A stretch of 41,775 nucleotides of DNA, taken from contig JABDCN010000014.1 of assembly GCA_013288125.1 (NCBI GenBank), forward strand, positions 1 through 41,775, in the 5' to 3' direction. Source of the stretch: Gammaproteobacteria bacterium (GTDB lineage: Bacteria > Pseudomonadota > Gammaproteobacteria > DSM-16500). Position numbers and translations under genes: made by a program. This document shows positions 11,245 through 20,231 of this stretch, piece by piece. Each line of letters opens with the position of its first letter. Within the stretch, counting starts at the first letter, position 1. The notes beneath the pieces were generated by a model. That model did no database searches and was not told the DNA's origin. It saw nothing but the letters and a program-made list of their open reading frames with translations.

Positions 11245-12840
11245 ATGGCTGAAGTAATGGTACCTCCTAAAGATGGGCAGCAAAAAAATCAAGATTCCCG
11301 TAATCAATATGCTGCCGCAACAAAGACTAGAGTAGTTTCTACCCCTGCAGATTTTGATACCAAAGATAGGGTAATGGAAGAAATGTTTGCTTGGTGCAAA
11401 GAGCAAGGCAACATTATTGTTTTAAAAAGTGGAACGATTCTCGCTTCTGATCCTACCTCACGTACCGTACAAAATTGTAAATCACTTTTATTGAGTAAAG
11501 GTGTCCACCCAGGACAAATTTATGCAGCAACAGAATCGTTATTGGATTTGCTCTATGCAAGCAGCGAAGAAGAAGAAGTTACAAAAAGACATAAAGGCGA
11601 AACGACAACCTCATTTAGTGATCAACAACGACATTTGCGTGAATTAGTTTTCGAAGCTGTGCGACAAAATGTGAGTGATATTCATATTCAAGTGAGAGAA
11701 ACGTATACCAAAATTCGTATGCGTCAGCATGGCGAATTACGCGTTTATGCAGAATGGGCAGAAAAATTGGGACGTGAGATTGCTTCTGTTGCATTTAACA
11801 AAGAAACAGATCATGCAACTTCACACTTTAATCCGCTTGTTCCACAAGATGCTTCCATGCCGTTAAAGATGCGTGGACGAGATATTCGTTTACGTCTTGC
11901 TAGTGTACCTGCGCACGGCGGCTTTGATATGGTGATGCGTATCTTAGGCACAGGTGAAGCTCACAATGAAACGTTAGATAAGCTTGGTTACACACAAGAA
12001 CAAATTGATATTATTAAAATGGCAATGAAACTACCTTTCGGTGCCATCATTGTCGCAGGGCCAACAGGATCGGGTAAAACAACAACCTTGGCTTCTTGTA
12101 TGGAAATGGTGGAGTCAACACAAAAATTATATTCGATTGAAGACCCCGTAGAAAAAGTGGTGGAAGAAGCAACGCAAGTTCCTGTGAATACTGAAAAAGA
12201 AGATCGTGGTTTTGCGATGATGGGCCGTGCAGCATTACGGATGGATCCTGATGTCATTATTTTAGGTGAAATGCGTGATGAAGATACCGCACATGTGATG
12301 GTGAGGGCCTCCATCACAGGACACCTTGTGTTAACGACGGTACATACCAATCGTGCCACAGCGATAGTGATGCGTTTGGTGGATATGGGCGTTTCTCCTG
12401 TTTTGTTAAGTGATAGCAGTGTTTTACGTTGTTTAGTTTGTCAACGTTTGGTCGCAAGAGTTTGTGATGGTTGCGCGGTTCCTTTACGCACGTCTGTTAA
12501 ACATCATCCTTTTATGGCTGACTGGGAAGCGGTATTGGGAAAAGAAATTTTAGATAAAGCAAAAGCACGCGGAAATGGCTGTGCGAAATGTAATCGTTCA
12601 GGTGTGGGTGGACGTACTGTTGTGGCAGAAGTCATTTGGGTTGATGAGGAAGGCAGACAATATATTCAAAAGTGCGATACGCTTAACTGGGAGAAATATC
12701 TTAAATCGAATGGTTGGCAAGATTTTCGTGATCGTGCTATTGCATTAATTGAATCAGGCGTTTGTGATCCATTTGATGCAGAGAAAGTAGTGGGACCGAT
12801 TAATCCTGCTACACAAGCGAGAATATTTAAGTATGTTTAA
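11245..12840 (+). CDS. pilQ: Type IVB pilus assembly ATPase (PilQ/GspE-like)
   Basis: This 531-residue cytoplasmic ATPase of the type II/IV secretion superfamily would power pilus extension. An N-terminal domain leads into VSDIHIQ. The ATPase core has Walker A GPTGSGKTTTLAS near residue 271, the Asp box SIEDPVE, Walker B DPDVIILGEMRDED near 337 and the His box LVLTTVHTNRA. A later CDGC and CAKC pair (about 406 and 447) forms the usual four-cysteine zinc site of assembly-type (PilB/GspE) ATPases, arguing against a retraction PilT. GGGG lies just before the ATG. The gene heads a cluster resembling the R64/TCP pilus genes, so R64 PilQ is the best namesake. DotB is a more distant relative and less likely. 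Confidence 0.88.
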   Translation: MAEVMVPPKDGQQKNQDSRNQYAAATKTRVVSTPADFDTKDRVMEEMFAWCKEQGNIIVLKSGTILASDPTSRTVQNCKSLLLSKGVHPGQIYAATESLLDLLYASSEEEEVTKRHKGETTTSFSDQQRHLRELVFEAVRQNVSDIHIQVRETYTKIRMRQHGELRVYAEWAEKLGREIASVAFNKETDHATSHFNPLVPQDASMPLKMRGRDIRLRLASVPAHGGFDMVMRILGTGEAHNETLDKLGYTQEQIDIIKMAMKLPFGAIIVAGPTGSGKTTTLASCMEMVESTQKLYSIEDPVEKVVEEATQVPVNTEKEDRGFAMMGRAALRMDPDVIILGEMRDEDTAHVMVRASITGHLVLTTVHTNRATAIVMRLVDMGVSPVLLSDSSVLRCLVCQRLVARVCDGCAVPLRTSVKHHPFMADWEAVLGKEILDKAKARGNGCAKCNRSGVGGRTVVAEVIWVDEEGRQYIQKCDTLNWEKYLKSNGWQDFRDRAIALIESGVCDPFDAEKVVGPINPATQARIFKYV

Positions 12841-12849
12841 TATTTTCTG

Positions 12850-12966
12850 GATCCCGCGGACAAGCCGCGGGACGACAGCATGAGCACGGACAAGCCGCGG
12901 GACGACAGCATGAGCACGGACAAGCCGCGGGACGACAGCATGAGCACGGACAAGCCGCGGGACGAC
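12850..12966. repeat. 30-bp tandem repeat (about 3.5 units) with hairpins
   Basis: The unit GACAAGCCGCGGGACGACAG plus CATGAGCACG repeats with a 30-base period; GGACAAGCCGCGGGACGAC begins at 12858, 12888, 12918 and 12948. The first unit forms the hairpin CCCGCGG-ACAAG-CCGCGGG. The CCGCGGGA-type repeat is common in intracellular bacteria. It lies between the ATPase gene and the platform protein gene, so it could pause or partly terminate transcription inside the pilus cluster, or protect upstream mRNA ends. Confidence 0.85.
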
Positions 12967-13037
12967 GTATGTGAGAACGTGAATACGATGATGATTAGTG
13001 AGATTCATTGAGTTGCAGCAATTAAGAGAAAATTACT

Positions 13038-14102
13038 ATGGAATTACTTTTAGATATATTAAAAGATTATTGGATGAAGGCAGTCCAAATGGCTCAGCAT
13101 TGGCTTTTTGGTCAAAAAGCCCAACTTGCTTTTCTAGAAGATTTATACACGCTGATTAATGATGGTATCCCCGCTAATCGTGCGATTGAAATGATGGCGA
13201 AGGCAACAACCGGATTACAACATGATGTTGCAATGACGTTAGCAGACAAAATAGGTCAAGGGCAGCCATTAGCCGAAGGGATGCGAGAATGGTTTTCTCT
13301 CAACGTTGTAGAAATTGTTCGCGTAGGTGAATCAGGTGGTGCGTTACCACAAACTTTAAAATCTGCCATTAACATGCTTTCTCAACAAGGTATTGCGATG
13401 GGTGCTTTTGTTACAGCCATTACCTATCCTTTGTTTGTTTTATTGATTGCATGTGTCGTGATTGTTTATTTGGATGCGACTGTCTTTGATCAATTTAAAA
13501 TGATTAAACCTGTTTCTCAATGGCCTGAGGCGGGACAGCGTTTACTCTTCATTTCTTATGTTATTAAAGAGTGGTGGTGGCTTGCTCTCTTATTTTTAAT
13601 TGCTATTTTTGTTGGCATACGGTTAGTGATGGTTAACTATACGGGTGAATATAGATATTTATTAGATAAAATGCCGCCTTTCTCCTTTTATAAAAAATTA
13701 GTCGCAGCACGAGTATTAGAAACGTTAGGGTTATTAGTGGCAAACGGTGTGGTATTTAAATCTGCAATTAAAGTCATGCAACTTCAAGCGAGTCCTTACA
13801 TGTTGTCACATTTACAACAAATGGAAAATTTGTTGAGTCGTGGCCGCTTTAATATTGCAGATGTTTTAGATACGGGATTAATTGGAGAAAACGATCTCAT
13901 GCGTTTGCGCGTGATGGCTGAAGTAAAAGGATTTGAACATGGTTTAATTCGAATGGGTGTGATGGGCGCAGATCAAGTCACAGGGACGATGAAAGTCATT
14001 GCTCGGATTGTTGGCGGTATTTTTTTGGGGTTAGGTGCGTTACTTATCATCACAATTGTTCAAGGTGTTTATATGACTGGTATGGCAATGGGTCAGCAAT
14101 AA
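13038..14102 (+). CDS. pilR: Type IVB pilus inner-membrane platform protein (PilR/GspF family)
   Basis: This 354-residue polytopic membrane protein anchors the pilus assembly ATPase. Two type II secretion F domains are apparent: the first near residues 30-135 (LYTLINDGIPANRAIEMMAK and later VRVGESGGALPQTLKSAINM), the second in the C-terminal third. Hydrophobic segments lie near 127-148 (FVTAITYPLFVLLIACVVIV), near 180-200 (WWLALLFLIAIFVGI) and at the C-terminus (GGIFLGLGALLIITIVQGVY). It is separated from the ATPase gene by a 197-base gap filled by the tandem repeat, and is directly followed, with no spare bases, by a prepilin gene. Confidence 0.87.
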   Translation: MELLLDILKDYWMKAVQMAQHWLFGQKAQLAFLEDLYTLINDGIPANRAIEMMAKATTGLQHDVAMTLADKIGQGQPLAEGMREWFSLNVVEIVRVGESGGALPQTLKSAINMLSQQGIAMGAFVTAITYPLFVLLIACVVIVYLDATVFDQFKMIKPVSQWPEAGQRLLFISYVIKEWWWLALLFLIAIFVGIRLVMVNYTGEYRYLLDKMPPFSFYKKLVAARVLETLGLLVANGVVFKSAIKVMQLQASPYMLSHLQQMENLLSRGRFNIADVLDTGLIGENDLMRLRVMAEVKGFEHGLIRMGVMGADQVTGTMKVIARIVGGIFLGLGALLIITIVQGVYMTGMAMGQQ

Positions 14103-14912
14103 ATGAAACGATATCAAGGCGTTACATTAATAGAAATGTTATTGGTGCTCGTCATCGCGGCAGGCATTATGTATTTTGGTGTCAAACAATATCATTTATA
14201 TCGATTACAATCTGATATTACGCAAGTACAAGTTAATGTGAATTCACTTTTTAATGCAATGTCGAAATTTTATCGTGCGCAGTGTTATGGCAGTGTGGAT
14301 CCCAACAATCCTTCTGCTAGCCCTCTTGCGGGCACTGGTGTGTTACGCACAACAACAACGAGTCCTTATGCTATCGATATTACTAAAGATCTTTTTAACA
14401 ATGGTTATTTGAATATTCAAATGCCATTAAGTCCTTTGATTAGCCCTACCGTGGGAACAGACGGCTTTGTTGCACAATTTAATCGTTACACACAAGTTGT
14501 TCGTAAATGTCAGGACCAAGGTTCATGGGGCCCTTATACTTCAATGGGATGTTCTACGAATACACCACCACAAATAGGAACACTCGTATTGTGGAAAGCA
14601 CAAGTTGCGATTTTATTGCAAGATCCCATAACAGCGCAGCAATTTAAACAAATGATGAGTGCAGATTGTATTTCTACAATGCAAAACGGAATAGTGACAC
14701 CCTGCCCTGGTAGTGTATCGGGTTCAGGTGTTTTTCTTGTGTGGGAAAGAATACCCTCAGCATCAACAATGAGTATTGAGGCAACTTCACCGACACAAGC
14801 TTCAATACCTGCAGTGCAAAATTTTACGAATATGTATAGAGTGAGTGGCGCTTCTTCTATGATTAATATTAGCCACACACCTGAAACAACATTTTTTTAT
14901 TGCGGTGGATGA
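14103..14912 (+). CDS. Type IV prepilin (first)
   Basis: The N-terminus MKRYQG|VTLIEMLLVLVIAA has a six-residue basic leader ending in Gly and Val at +1. Glu at +5 and a 20-residue hydrophobic helix follow, the hallmark of type IV prepilins cut by a prepilin peptidase. The globular part is 269 residues in total and carries several cysteines (including SADCISTMQNGIVTPC and the C-terminal FYCGG), allowing a C-terminal disulfide loop. The ATG begins at the base after the platform-protein stop, so the two are translationally coupled. It could be the major pilin (PilS-like); its position fits, but the leader is shorter than usual for class B pilins. Confidence 0.85.
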   Translation: MKRYQGVTLIEMLLVLVIAAGIMYFGVKQYHLYRLQSDITQVQVNVNSLFNAMSKFYRAQCYGSVDPNNPSASPLAGTGVLRTTTTSPYAIDITKDLFNNGYLNIQMPLSPLISPTVGTDGFVAQFNRYTQVVRKCQDQGSWGPYTSMGCSTNTPPQIGTLVLWKAQVAILLQDPITAQQFKQMMSADCISTMQNGIVTPCPGSVSGSGVFLVWERIPSASTMSIEATSPTQASIPAVQNFTNMYRVSGASSMINISHTPETTFFYCGG

Positions 14913-14923
14913 AGGTGATTATC

Positions 14924-15904
14924 ATGAAAATAAAACGACAGCAAGGCGTGACCTTAGTAGAAATATTATTAGTGCTAGTGATTATTTCCGCGATCATATG
15001 GTCGGCCGTACGTTTTATGCAAGAACGTACGTTGCAAACACGTATGGATAAAATGGCGACGCAAATGCAGCAAATCTTAAATGCCGCGCTTGCCTATTAT
15101 CTTGCGAATCAATCTTCATGGCCGCCTTCTCTTGCTTGTTTGCAAGGTCAAGGAGGATGTACTGCTGCTTATTTGCCGCCTTCACTTAGTACCACTCCAT
15201 TTGGCGGTACTTACACAGTTACAAATAATAAACAATTATTTTTTGTTTATACGTCTATTACGACAGCAGCAGCGACAGGAACAGCGTCTGCTGTTGCGAG
15301 TTCTGTTGCAGGGTTATTACCGCTTTCTTATACCACTTCTACTGGCGGTTCACCGCCTCCTTCATCGGTTGGGGGAGGGGCTGCGTGTAATGCATCAAGT
15401 ACCACTTGTAATATTGTTGCGAGTGTTAATGTGCCAGGACAAGCACTTAATACAGCATCAGCTGTTAATTTTGCAGGGATGTATAAACATGGCGGGTGTG
15501 TGCCTGTTCCAAGTTGTCCTGCCGATGCCAATGGTAACAAAATGACACCAACGGTTATCGTTGTTCCCGTTTCTGTGAGTGGTTTTAATGATCCAAATAG
15601 TCTTCAAGCTTATCCTATCAGCAGTTTTTCAGGATATTTTACAGGGCCCGCTGTTGATCCTCCGCCTGCTTGCAATTTTTACGGGTCGGCAGTCCCTTGC
15701 GGCGCAGCCGTTGCGCCTGCCTCAGGACAATATTGGCGAGCATGTTTGGATGTGGTAACTGAAAAAGGTGATGTCGCGCTAAGCAATACGACAAGTCCTC
15801 CTGATATCCTTACATGGGGAAATAATGTTAGCTTAATGGCGATTACACGATGTAAACCAAATGGAGAAGCATCAGGATCACCGTCGACAGTGTATAGTCG
15901 TTAA
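14924..15904 (+). CDS. Type IV prepilin-like protein (second)
   Basis: The start at 14924 is favoured because AAGGTG lies 6 bases upstream; it gives MKIKRQQG|VTLVEILLVLVI, an eight-residue leader with Gly before Val +1 and Glu +5. In-frame starts at 14900 (TTG) and 14909 would only lengthen the leader. The mature part is about 318 residues and rich in Ser, Thr, Ala, Pro and Gly (for example TTSTGGSPPPSSVGGGAACN), with several cysteine pairs. It may be a minor or tip pilin, functionally like PilV, or a second major pilin; no shufflon-like segments are visible. It is followed by a hairpin repeat and 300 bases without a gene. Confidence 0.8.
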   Translation: MKIKRQQGVTLVEILLVLVIISAIIWSAVRFMQERTLQTRMDKMATQMQQILNAALAYYLANQSSWPPSLACLQGQGGCTAAYLPPSLSTTPFGGTYTVTNNKQLFFVYTSITTAAATGTASAVASSVAGLLPLSYTTSTGGSPPPSSVGGGAACNASSTTCNIVASVNVPGQALNTASAVNFAGMYKHGGCVPVPSCPADANGNKMTPTVIVVPVSVSGFNDPNSLQAYPISSFSGYFTGPAVDPPPACNFYGSAVPCGAAVAPASGQYWRACLDVVTEKGDVALSNTTSPPDILTWGNNVSLMAITRCKPNGEASGSPSTVYSR

Positions 15905-15941
15905 TTTTGCTTAGTAATAAGCACCAACCTCCCCTCCCTAA

Positions 15942-15972
15942 CCCTCCCCTCCAGCTTCGCTGGAGGGGAGGG
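15942..15972. repeat. GC-rich hairpin repeat after second prepilin
   Basis: CCCTCCCCTCCAGC at 15942-15955 and GCTGGAGGGGAGGG at 15959-15972 form a 14-bp perfect stem with a 3-base loop, 38 bases after the prepilin stop. No strong T run follows, but the stem alone could stall or stabilise the transcript and so separate pilin expression from the downstream secretin genes. The same sequence, extending into AACAGTTTT, occurs inverted at 31521-31560. The remaining bases to 16204 hold no gene that I can support. Confidence 0.75.
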
Positions 15973-16203
15973 AACAGTTTTGTTGTATTCCTCGCAATGA
16001 CGTCTTTCTGTGTAATTCGATTTATGCAACAACGTCGATGATAATTTTTAAGATGTAATTCTAGTCATGACAGTTTTTTTAAAGAAGAGCTCTGGTTGTG
16101 AATCGCTTTACACTTGATAACTCTATACTTTCCATATATCTTGAACTTTAGGATCGCGCAAGAAATCACACTGCATACATCCCATTGTAGATGGAGAATA
16201 TGG

Positions 16204-16686
16204 ATGAGATATCATGGATTATTTTTTTATTTTTATAAATTATTAATAGGTGTATTCCTGTTTAGTATTTCTTTTGACGCAATATCAGGATGGCAAGTCA
16301 CTAATCCAAATAAAGCAGTCCCTCGCGAACCTTTTTTTCAAGCAGCACCTGTTGTTCCATCACACCGCGTTGCTTATTTGCCCTCGGCCTATAGCGCGAA
16401 GACTTTTCCAGCACAATATGCACATCTTGGGCAGCCCGCTGCCATTTATGCTGTCAGTATCAGTGGTTCAGTTAAAGAAAATCTCGAACGCATCATGAGT
16501 CGATATCACTGGAGAGTCGTCTGGAAAGCACCTTATGATTATAATTTTGATGGAAGAGTGACAGGTTCTAGTTTGCCAAATGTCATCGAAAAATTATTAA
16601 AACCTTTTCCCTTACAAGCGGTAATGTATATGTCTAATCGTACGATTGCTATTATGCCTAGAGAATTAACCACGCGAACAGCATAG
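16204..16686 (+). CDS. TcpQ/PilL-like pilus protein, exported
   Basis: The ATG at 16204 is chosen because GGAG lies 7 bases upstream and the resulting 160-residue protein begins with a signal-peptide-like MRYHGLFFYFYKLLIGVFLF. An upstream in-frame ATG at 16114 would bury this segment. The C-terminal half (SISGSVKENLERIMSRYHWR, then VWKAP, then NVIEKLLKPFPLQAVMYMSN) matches the TcpQ-type domain. This domain assists the secretin in class B pilus systems and is also found at the C-terminus of R64-type PilL. It stands immediately before the secretin gene (10-base gap), which supports the call. Location: periplasm or outer membrane. Confidence 0.72.
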   Translation: MRYHGLFFYFYKLLIGVFLFSISFDAISGWQVTNPNKAVPREPFFQAAPVVPSHRVAYLPSAYSAKTFPAQYAHLGQPAAIYAVSISGSVKENLERIMSRYHWRVVWKAPYDYNFDGRVTGSSLPNVIEKLLKPFPLQAVMYMSNRTIAIMPRELTTRTA

Positions 16687-16696
16687 GAAGAAAAAA

Positions 16697-18274
16697 ATGT
16701 TGAAGAAATGGATTACCTTACTCCTCTCTACCTTGCTATTTTTGGCAGCATGTCACGCGCCTACGTATAATCAAGCGCAAGCTAATGTCGCAGATGTTAA
16801 AATCAAAGCAGCTGCCGCAAGAGTCAAATCAGATAATGACGCGAAAACCAGATCTGCTTTACTCGTGAAACCTGGCATGTATGTTGACACGACACCTATT
16901 AATATCGCTAAACAACCTGCATGGTTAAAAAATCATATTATTATTCGCGGCGATCAATTACCGTTTTCTTATTACAGTCGAACCATTGCATCGGGTGCTG
17001 GTAAAGTATTAACAAAATATCAAGTTGGATTAGATCCTGCTGTTGCCATTACGGTTAATTATTCAGGATCAATTAAAGGCGCGTTAGATTTAATTGCAAC
17101 AAAAACAGGATATGTTTATTCGGTTTATGGCAGACAAATTTATTGGCAAGCCTTTGTTACGCGTACGTTTGATGTTGCATTTATGCCAGGGGGTTCTGAT
17201 TACATGATGGGTAGAGCTTCTGGTGGTGGTTCATCTTCTGGTAATAATGGAGCTTCTGGTAATGTATCAAATTATGTGAGCAGCGATTATTCTTCATCAG
17301 AATATAGTAATTTAAGTGGTAAATTATCGATTTGGGATGACATACAATCAACTATTAAAGAATTATTGTCTCCAGATGGTAAAGCGACAGTGTCACAAGC
17401 GACAACAACAGTGACAGTACGTGATAAACCAACGAATGTGGAATTAATTGGGCAATTTATTAAAAATCTTAATACAAAATTATCTAAACAAGTACTCGTT
17501 AAAATTCAAATTCTTGAAGTTGATCTTAACAATGATTATAACTGGGGTATTGATTGGCAATTAATTGCAAAAGGGTTCCATGGTTCGCCATTTGTCGTTA
17601 ATGCAAATTATGGTACACCGATTACCATTTCAAAATTATTAGCAACGAATCCTATTAGTACAACAACACCGCTGCCGCCCGCGATTGGTACAAACAACGG
17701 ACAAAATCCAGGCGGTCTGACAATTCCCAGTTACACCATCTTGTTTAATGCCTTAACGCAACAAGGTAAAACATCCGTTGTTTCTCAACCGCGAGTGGTT
17801 TGTCTTAATAATCAAGTGTCGGTTGTACGAGTGGTTAATTCAGTGGGTTATGTGGCGAGCGTTCAAAATACGAGTCTCGCAGGAGCAGGAACTGCGCCAA
17901 CGAGTACTGTCACCTCGCAAATCACACCGGGAACCATTGTGACAGGATTAACACTTTATATTTTACCTAAAATTATGGGACAAAAAGTGTATCTTCAAGT
18001 GAATGCGGATATCTCGGTGAATAATGGTATCACACCTTTCACAACAGGCGGATCAACGGTTCAGTTACCTAATATTACTGAAAAACATTTTAATCAACGC
18101 AGTATGATTTTCTCGGGTGACACGCTTATTTTATCTGGCTTCAGACAATTATCTAATCAAGCCAATGCGGCGCAATTCCTCAATGCACAAGCATTAGGCG
18201 GCAAAGGATCACAACAAGATAATTCAGAAACCATTATCTTAATCACACCGATTATTTTAGATGGGACTGCATAA
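16697..18274 (+). CDS. pilN: Type IVB pilus secretin lipoprotein (PilN family)
   Basis: This 525-residue outer-membrane channel protein would let the pilus exit. The signal peptide ends in a lipobox LAAC with the lipid-attached Cys at residue 19, as in R64 PilN, BfpB and TcpC. An N-terminal domain (STN-like, VNYSGSIKGALDLIATKTGY) is followed by a Ser/Gly-rich linker (about 170-205). Next is an N1-type segment with VRDKPTNVELIGQFIKNLN and VKIQILEVDLNNDYNWGIDW. The secretin core has VVSQPRVVCLNNQVS and the late NQRSMIFSGDTLILSGF and ETIILITPIIL. AGGAAG precedes the start. The stop overlaps the next gene by one base. Confidence 0.88.
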   Translation: MLKKWITLLLSTLLFLAACHAPTYNQAQANVADVKIKAAAARVKSDNDAKTRSALLVKPGMYVDTTPINIAKQPAWLKNHIIIRGDQLPFSYYSRTIASGAGKVLTKYQVGLDPAVAITVNYSGSIKGALDLIATKTGYVYSVYGRQIYWQAFVTRTFDVAFMPGGSDYMMGRASGGGSSSGNNGASGNVSNYVSSDYSSSEYSNLSGKLSIWDDIQSTIKELLSPDGKATVSQATTTVTVRDKPTNVELIGQFIKNLNTKLSKQVLVKIQILEVDLNNDYNWGIDWQLIAKGFHGSPFVVNANYGTPITISKLLATNPISTTTPLPPAIGTNNGQNPGGLTIPSYTILFNALTQQGKTSVVSQPRVVCLNNQVSVVRVVNSVGYVASVQNTSLAGAGTAPTSTVTSQITPGTIVTGLTLYILPKIMGQKVYLQVNADISVNNGITPFTTGGSTVQLPNITEKHFNQRSMIFSGDTLILSGFRQLSNQANAAQFLNAQALGGKGSQQDNSETIILITPIILDGTA

Positions 18275-19503
18275 TGCCATATATCACACGCGAAGATGGT
18301 GAGCGTTTTGTTATTCCATCTTATCGAGATGTGTTAACAGCAGCGCACAAAAGCCAATTAAAAAGAGATATTCTTTCTTTAAGCCGTAGTTATGGCGCTT
18401 ATATTGCGATGCAAGCAAAAAACCCGACGCAATATGAAGTCGCCTTTTCACCTGATCCTGGTTATTTGTTAGGTGAAACAATTTGGGACCATTTTAATCG
18501 ACCACAAGATTTAATTTATTGTGAAGCCTTGCCAAATTCCACAGAAGCAATTCTTGTTATTGTGAAAGCAGGGGGTGTTTATTTAGATGGTAGTTTTTCT
18601 TTAGAAAGTATTCCTGAAGAACTTATCATTTTTTTAACGCAGCAAAATAATTTTGAAATTTATACTTATGGTGATGTTCCCATCAGTGAAACACCAGAAG
18701 CAAATAAATTTAGTTTTGAAACTACTTCAGTTAAATCATTTACGCATTTGGACACACCTGTTTTTCCTACGTTACCTTTATTAAAAGCGTATCAACTTCA
18801 ACTGGTCGATCCTGTTTTAAAATCTTATGGGATAGGCACATTTCCCATAAAAAATTTGGTTTGGGGTATTTTGTTTGTGGCAGTTGTTTATTTGTTTTGG
18901 TCATTTGTCATTAATCGAAAACCGGCTCCACCCGTTCAAGCTGCACAAGTGGATCCTTATGTCACGTTTTATAACACTTTAATGTCGCCTTCGCCGTCTG
19001 ATCAAGTGACAGCATTGGTTGATAAATTAAATGAATTGACGACGATGCCAGGATGGTCTGTGTCTTCTTTTGCTTATTCACCAGGTATTTTACAATCTAT
19101 TGTGCTGCCCGGAGATACGATAGAATCTTTATCTGATTGGGCAAAAAATCATGACGCGACTGTTCTTGTGGATAGTAATGGTGTGCACGTCACCATGAAT
19201 ATCCAAATGAAAAACAGATCGAAAACCAATAAAATTTATCCTATTAGTGCTATTACAGCGGCTATCATTGATCGAATTACAGTGGTTTATCCAGGGAATC
19301 ATGTGCAAATCAATGAGACAACACAAAAAGGTGTTTACTCAACAACAAAGATGACGATTACGCTTGATGGTGCGACACCAGTGGTATTATCTTTGATTGG
19401 ACAACAGTTAGAACATTTGCCATTGGTGCTGGATAATATCAGTGTGACAATGGTGAATGGACAATTATCAGGAACAATTATTCTGGAAGGATTGGGTGAT
19501 TAA
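18274..19503 (+). CDS. pilO: Type IVB pilin accessory protein (PilO family)
   Basis: The protein has 409 residues: an N-terminal cytoplasmic part of about 195 residues, one membrane segment near 197-212 (LVWGILFVAVVYLFWSFVI), and a periplasmic C-terminal part of about 195 residues ending LPLVLDNISVTMVNGQLSGT. This bitopic layout and its place between the secretin and PilP genes fit the PilO2/BfpC-like inner-membrane accessory protein of class B pili, which links the ATPase and platform to the periplasm. The start codon overlaps the secretin stop (TAATG), so translation is coupled. Sequence similarity within this family is weak, so the call rests largely on topology and order. Confidence 0.75.
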   Translation: MPYITREDGERFVIPSYRDVLTAAHKSQLKRDILSLSRSYGAYIAMQAKNPTQYEVAFSPDPGYLLGETIWDHFNRPQDLIYCEALPNSTEAILVIVKAGGVYLDGSFSLESIPEELIIFLTQQNNFEIYTYGDVPISETPEANKFSFETTSVKSFTHLDTPVFPTLPLLKAYQLQLVDPVLKSYGIGTFPIKNLVWGILFVAVVYLFWSFVINRKPAPPVQAAQVDPYVTFYNTLMSPSPSDQVTALVDKLNELTTMPGWSVSSFAYSPGILQSIVLPGDTIESLSDWAKNHDATVLVDSNGVHVTMNIQMKNRSKTNKIYPISAITAAIIDRITVVYPGNHVQINETTQKGVYSTTKMTITLDGATPVVLSLIGQQLEHLPLVLDNISVTMVNGQLSGTIILEGLGD

Positions 19504-19505
19504 TT

Positions 19506-20231
19506 ATGGTAGATAAAACTGGATTTTTAAATATGCCTACTCGCCAAAAAATCATGGCAGGTATTGTTCTTATCATACTGATGGTCATCGTATGGCAAGT
19601 GGTAGGTTTGTTTACGGGCGGTGGTTCAAGCTCAATTGACATGTCATCTTCCAATAAAAATGCACCGAATGGACAGGCATCCGCTGCGCCCCCGCCACAA
19701 CAAGTAGCGACTTTGCCCAAACCAACTCAGTTGACAGCAGTAGAAGCACAATTACTGCAATTGCAACAAGAAACACAGGCAAAATATATTGCTGCATTGA
19801 ATGAATTACAAATGTTAAAAATACAAAAAGATATTGCCACTAATCAGCGCGATATTATGAAAGCAAGACAAGACACGGTTTCCGCACAAAAAAATATTGT
19901 TGATATGCTGGCGCCATCTGGGCCTACAGCCAATGTCGCCACTTACGCACAAAATCTTGTTTCATCAGGCGGGGCAAGCGCTGGACAGCCACAACAACAA
20001 GGGGGGCAAGGTGGTTTAGTGCCCAATGAAGCGAGATATACTGTTATTTCCGTTTCATTATTGCAGCATAAATGGGGAGCTGTCTTAGGATATCAAGGCA
20101 GTCTTTATAGCGTGAAAACAGGTGATATCCTGCCTGCAGATGATTCTATCGTTGTTTCGATTGATAAATCAGGTGTGGTATTAGAAAAAAATGGCGTGAA
20201 GAGACTAGTTTCACTCGTGCCGATTATTTAA
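19506..20231 (+). CDS. pilP: Type IVB pilus biogenesis protein PilP
   Basis: The protein has 241 residues. A membrane anchor near residues 15-35 (IMAGIVLIILMVIVWQVVGL) is followed by a Ser/Pro/Gln linker and a coiled-coil stretch (AVEAQLLQLQQETQAKYIAA, then LNELQMLKIQKDIATNQRDI). A small C-terminal beta domain (YTVISVSLLQHKWGAVLGYQ, then YSVKTGDILPADDSIVVSID) resembles the PilP/GspC HR fold that docks on the secretin. It starts 2 bases after pilO. Its stop overlaps the convergent dapF stop by 4 bases, leaving no room for a normal terminator between the two operons. Confidence 0.75.
   Translation: MVDKTGFLNMPTRQKIMAGIVLIILMVIVWQVVGLFTGGGSSSIDMSSSNKNAPNGQASAAPPPQQVATLPKPTQLTAVEAQLLQLQQETQAKYIAALNELQMLKIQKDIATNQRDIMKARQDTVSAQKNIVDMLAPSGPTANVATYAQNLVSSGGASAGQPQQQGGQGGLVPNEARYTVISVSLLQHKWGAVLGYQGSLYSVKTGDILPADDSIVVSIDKSGVVLEKNGVKRLVSLVPII

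Noticed and set aside
11988-12359. 123-codon minus-strand frame opposite the pilus ATPase
   Set aside because: It is antisense to the Walker motifs of a well-supported gene and has no ribosome site.
12754-13008. Minus-strand frame with repeated AVVPRLVRAH units
   Set aside because: It is a translation of the 30-bp tandem repeat and overlaps the end of the pilus ATPase gene.
15081-15545. 154-codon frame on the plus strand inside the second prepilin
   Set aside because: It is out of frame with a clear prepilin gene and has Leu/Arg-rich shadow composition.
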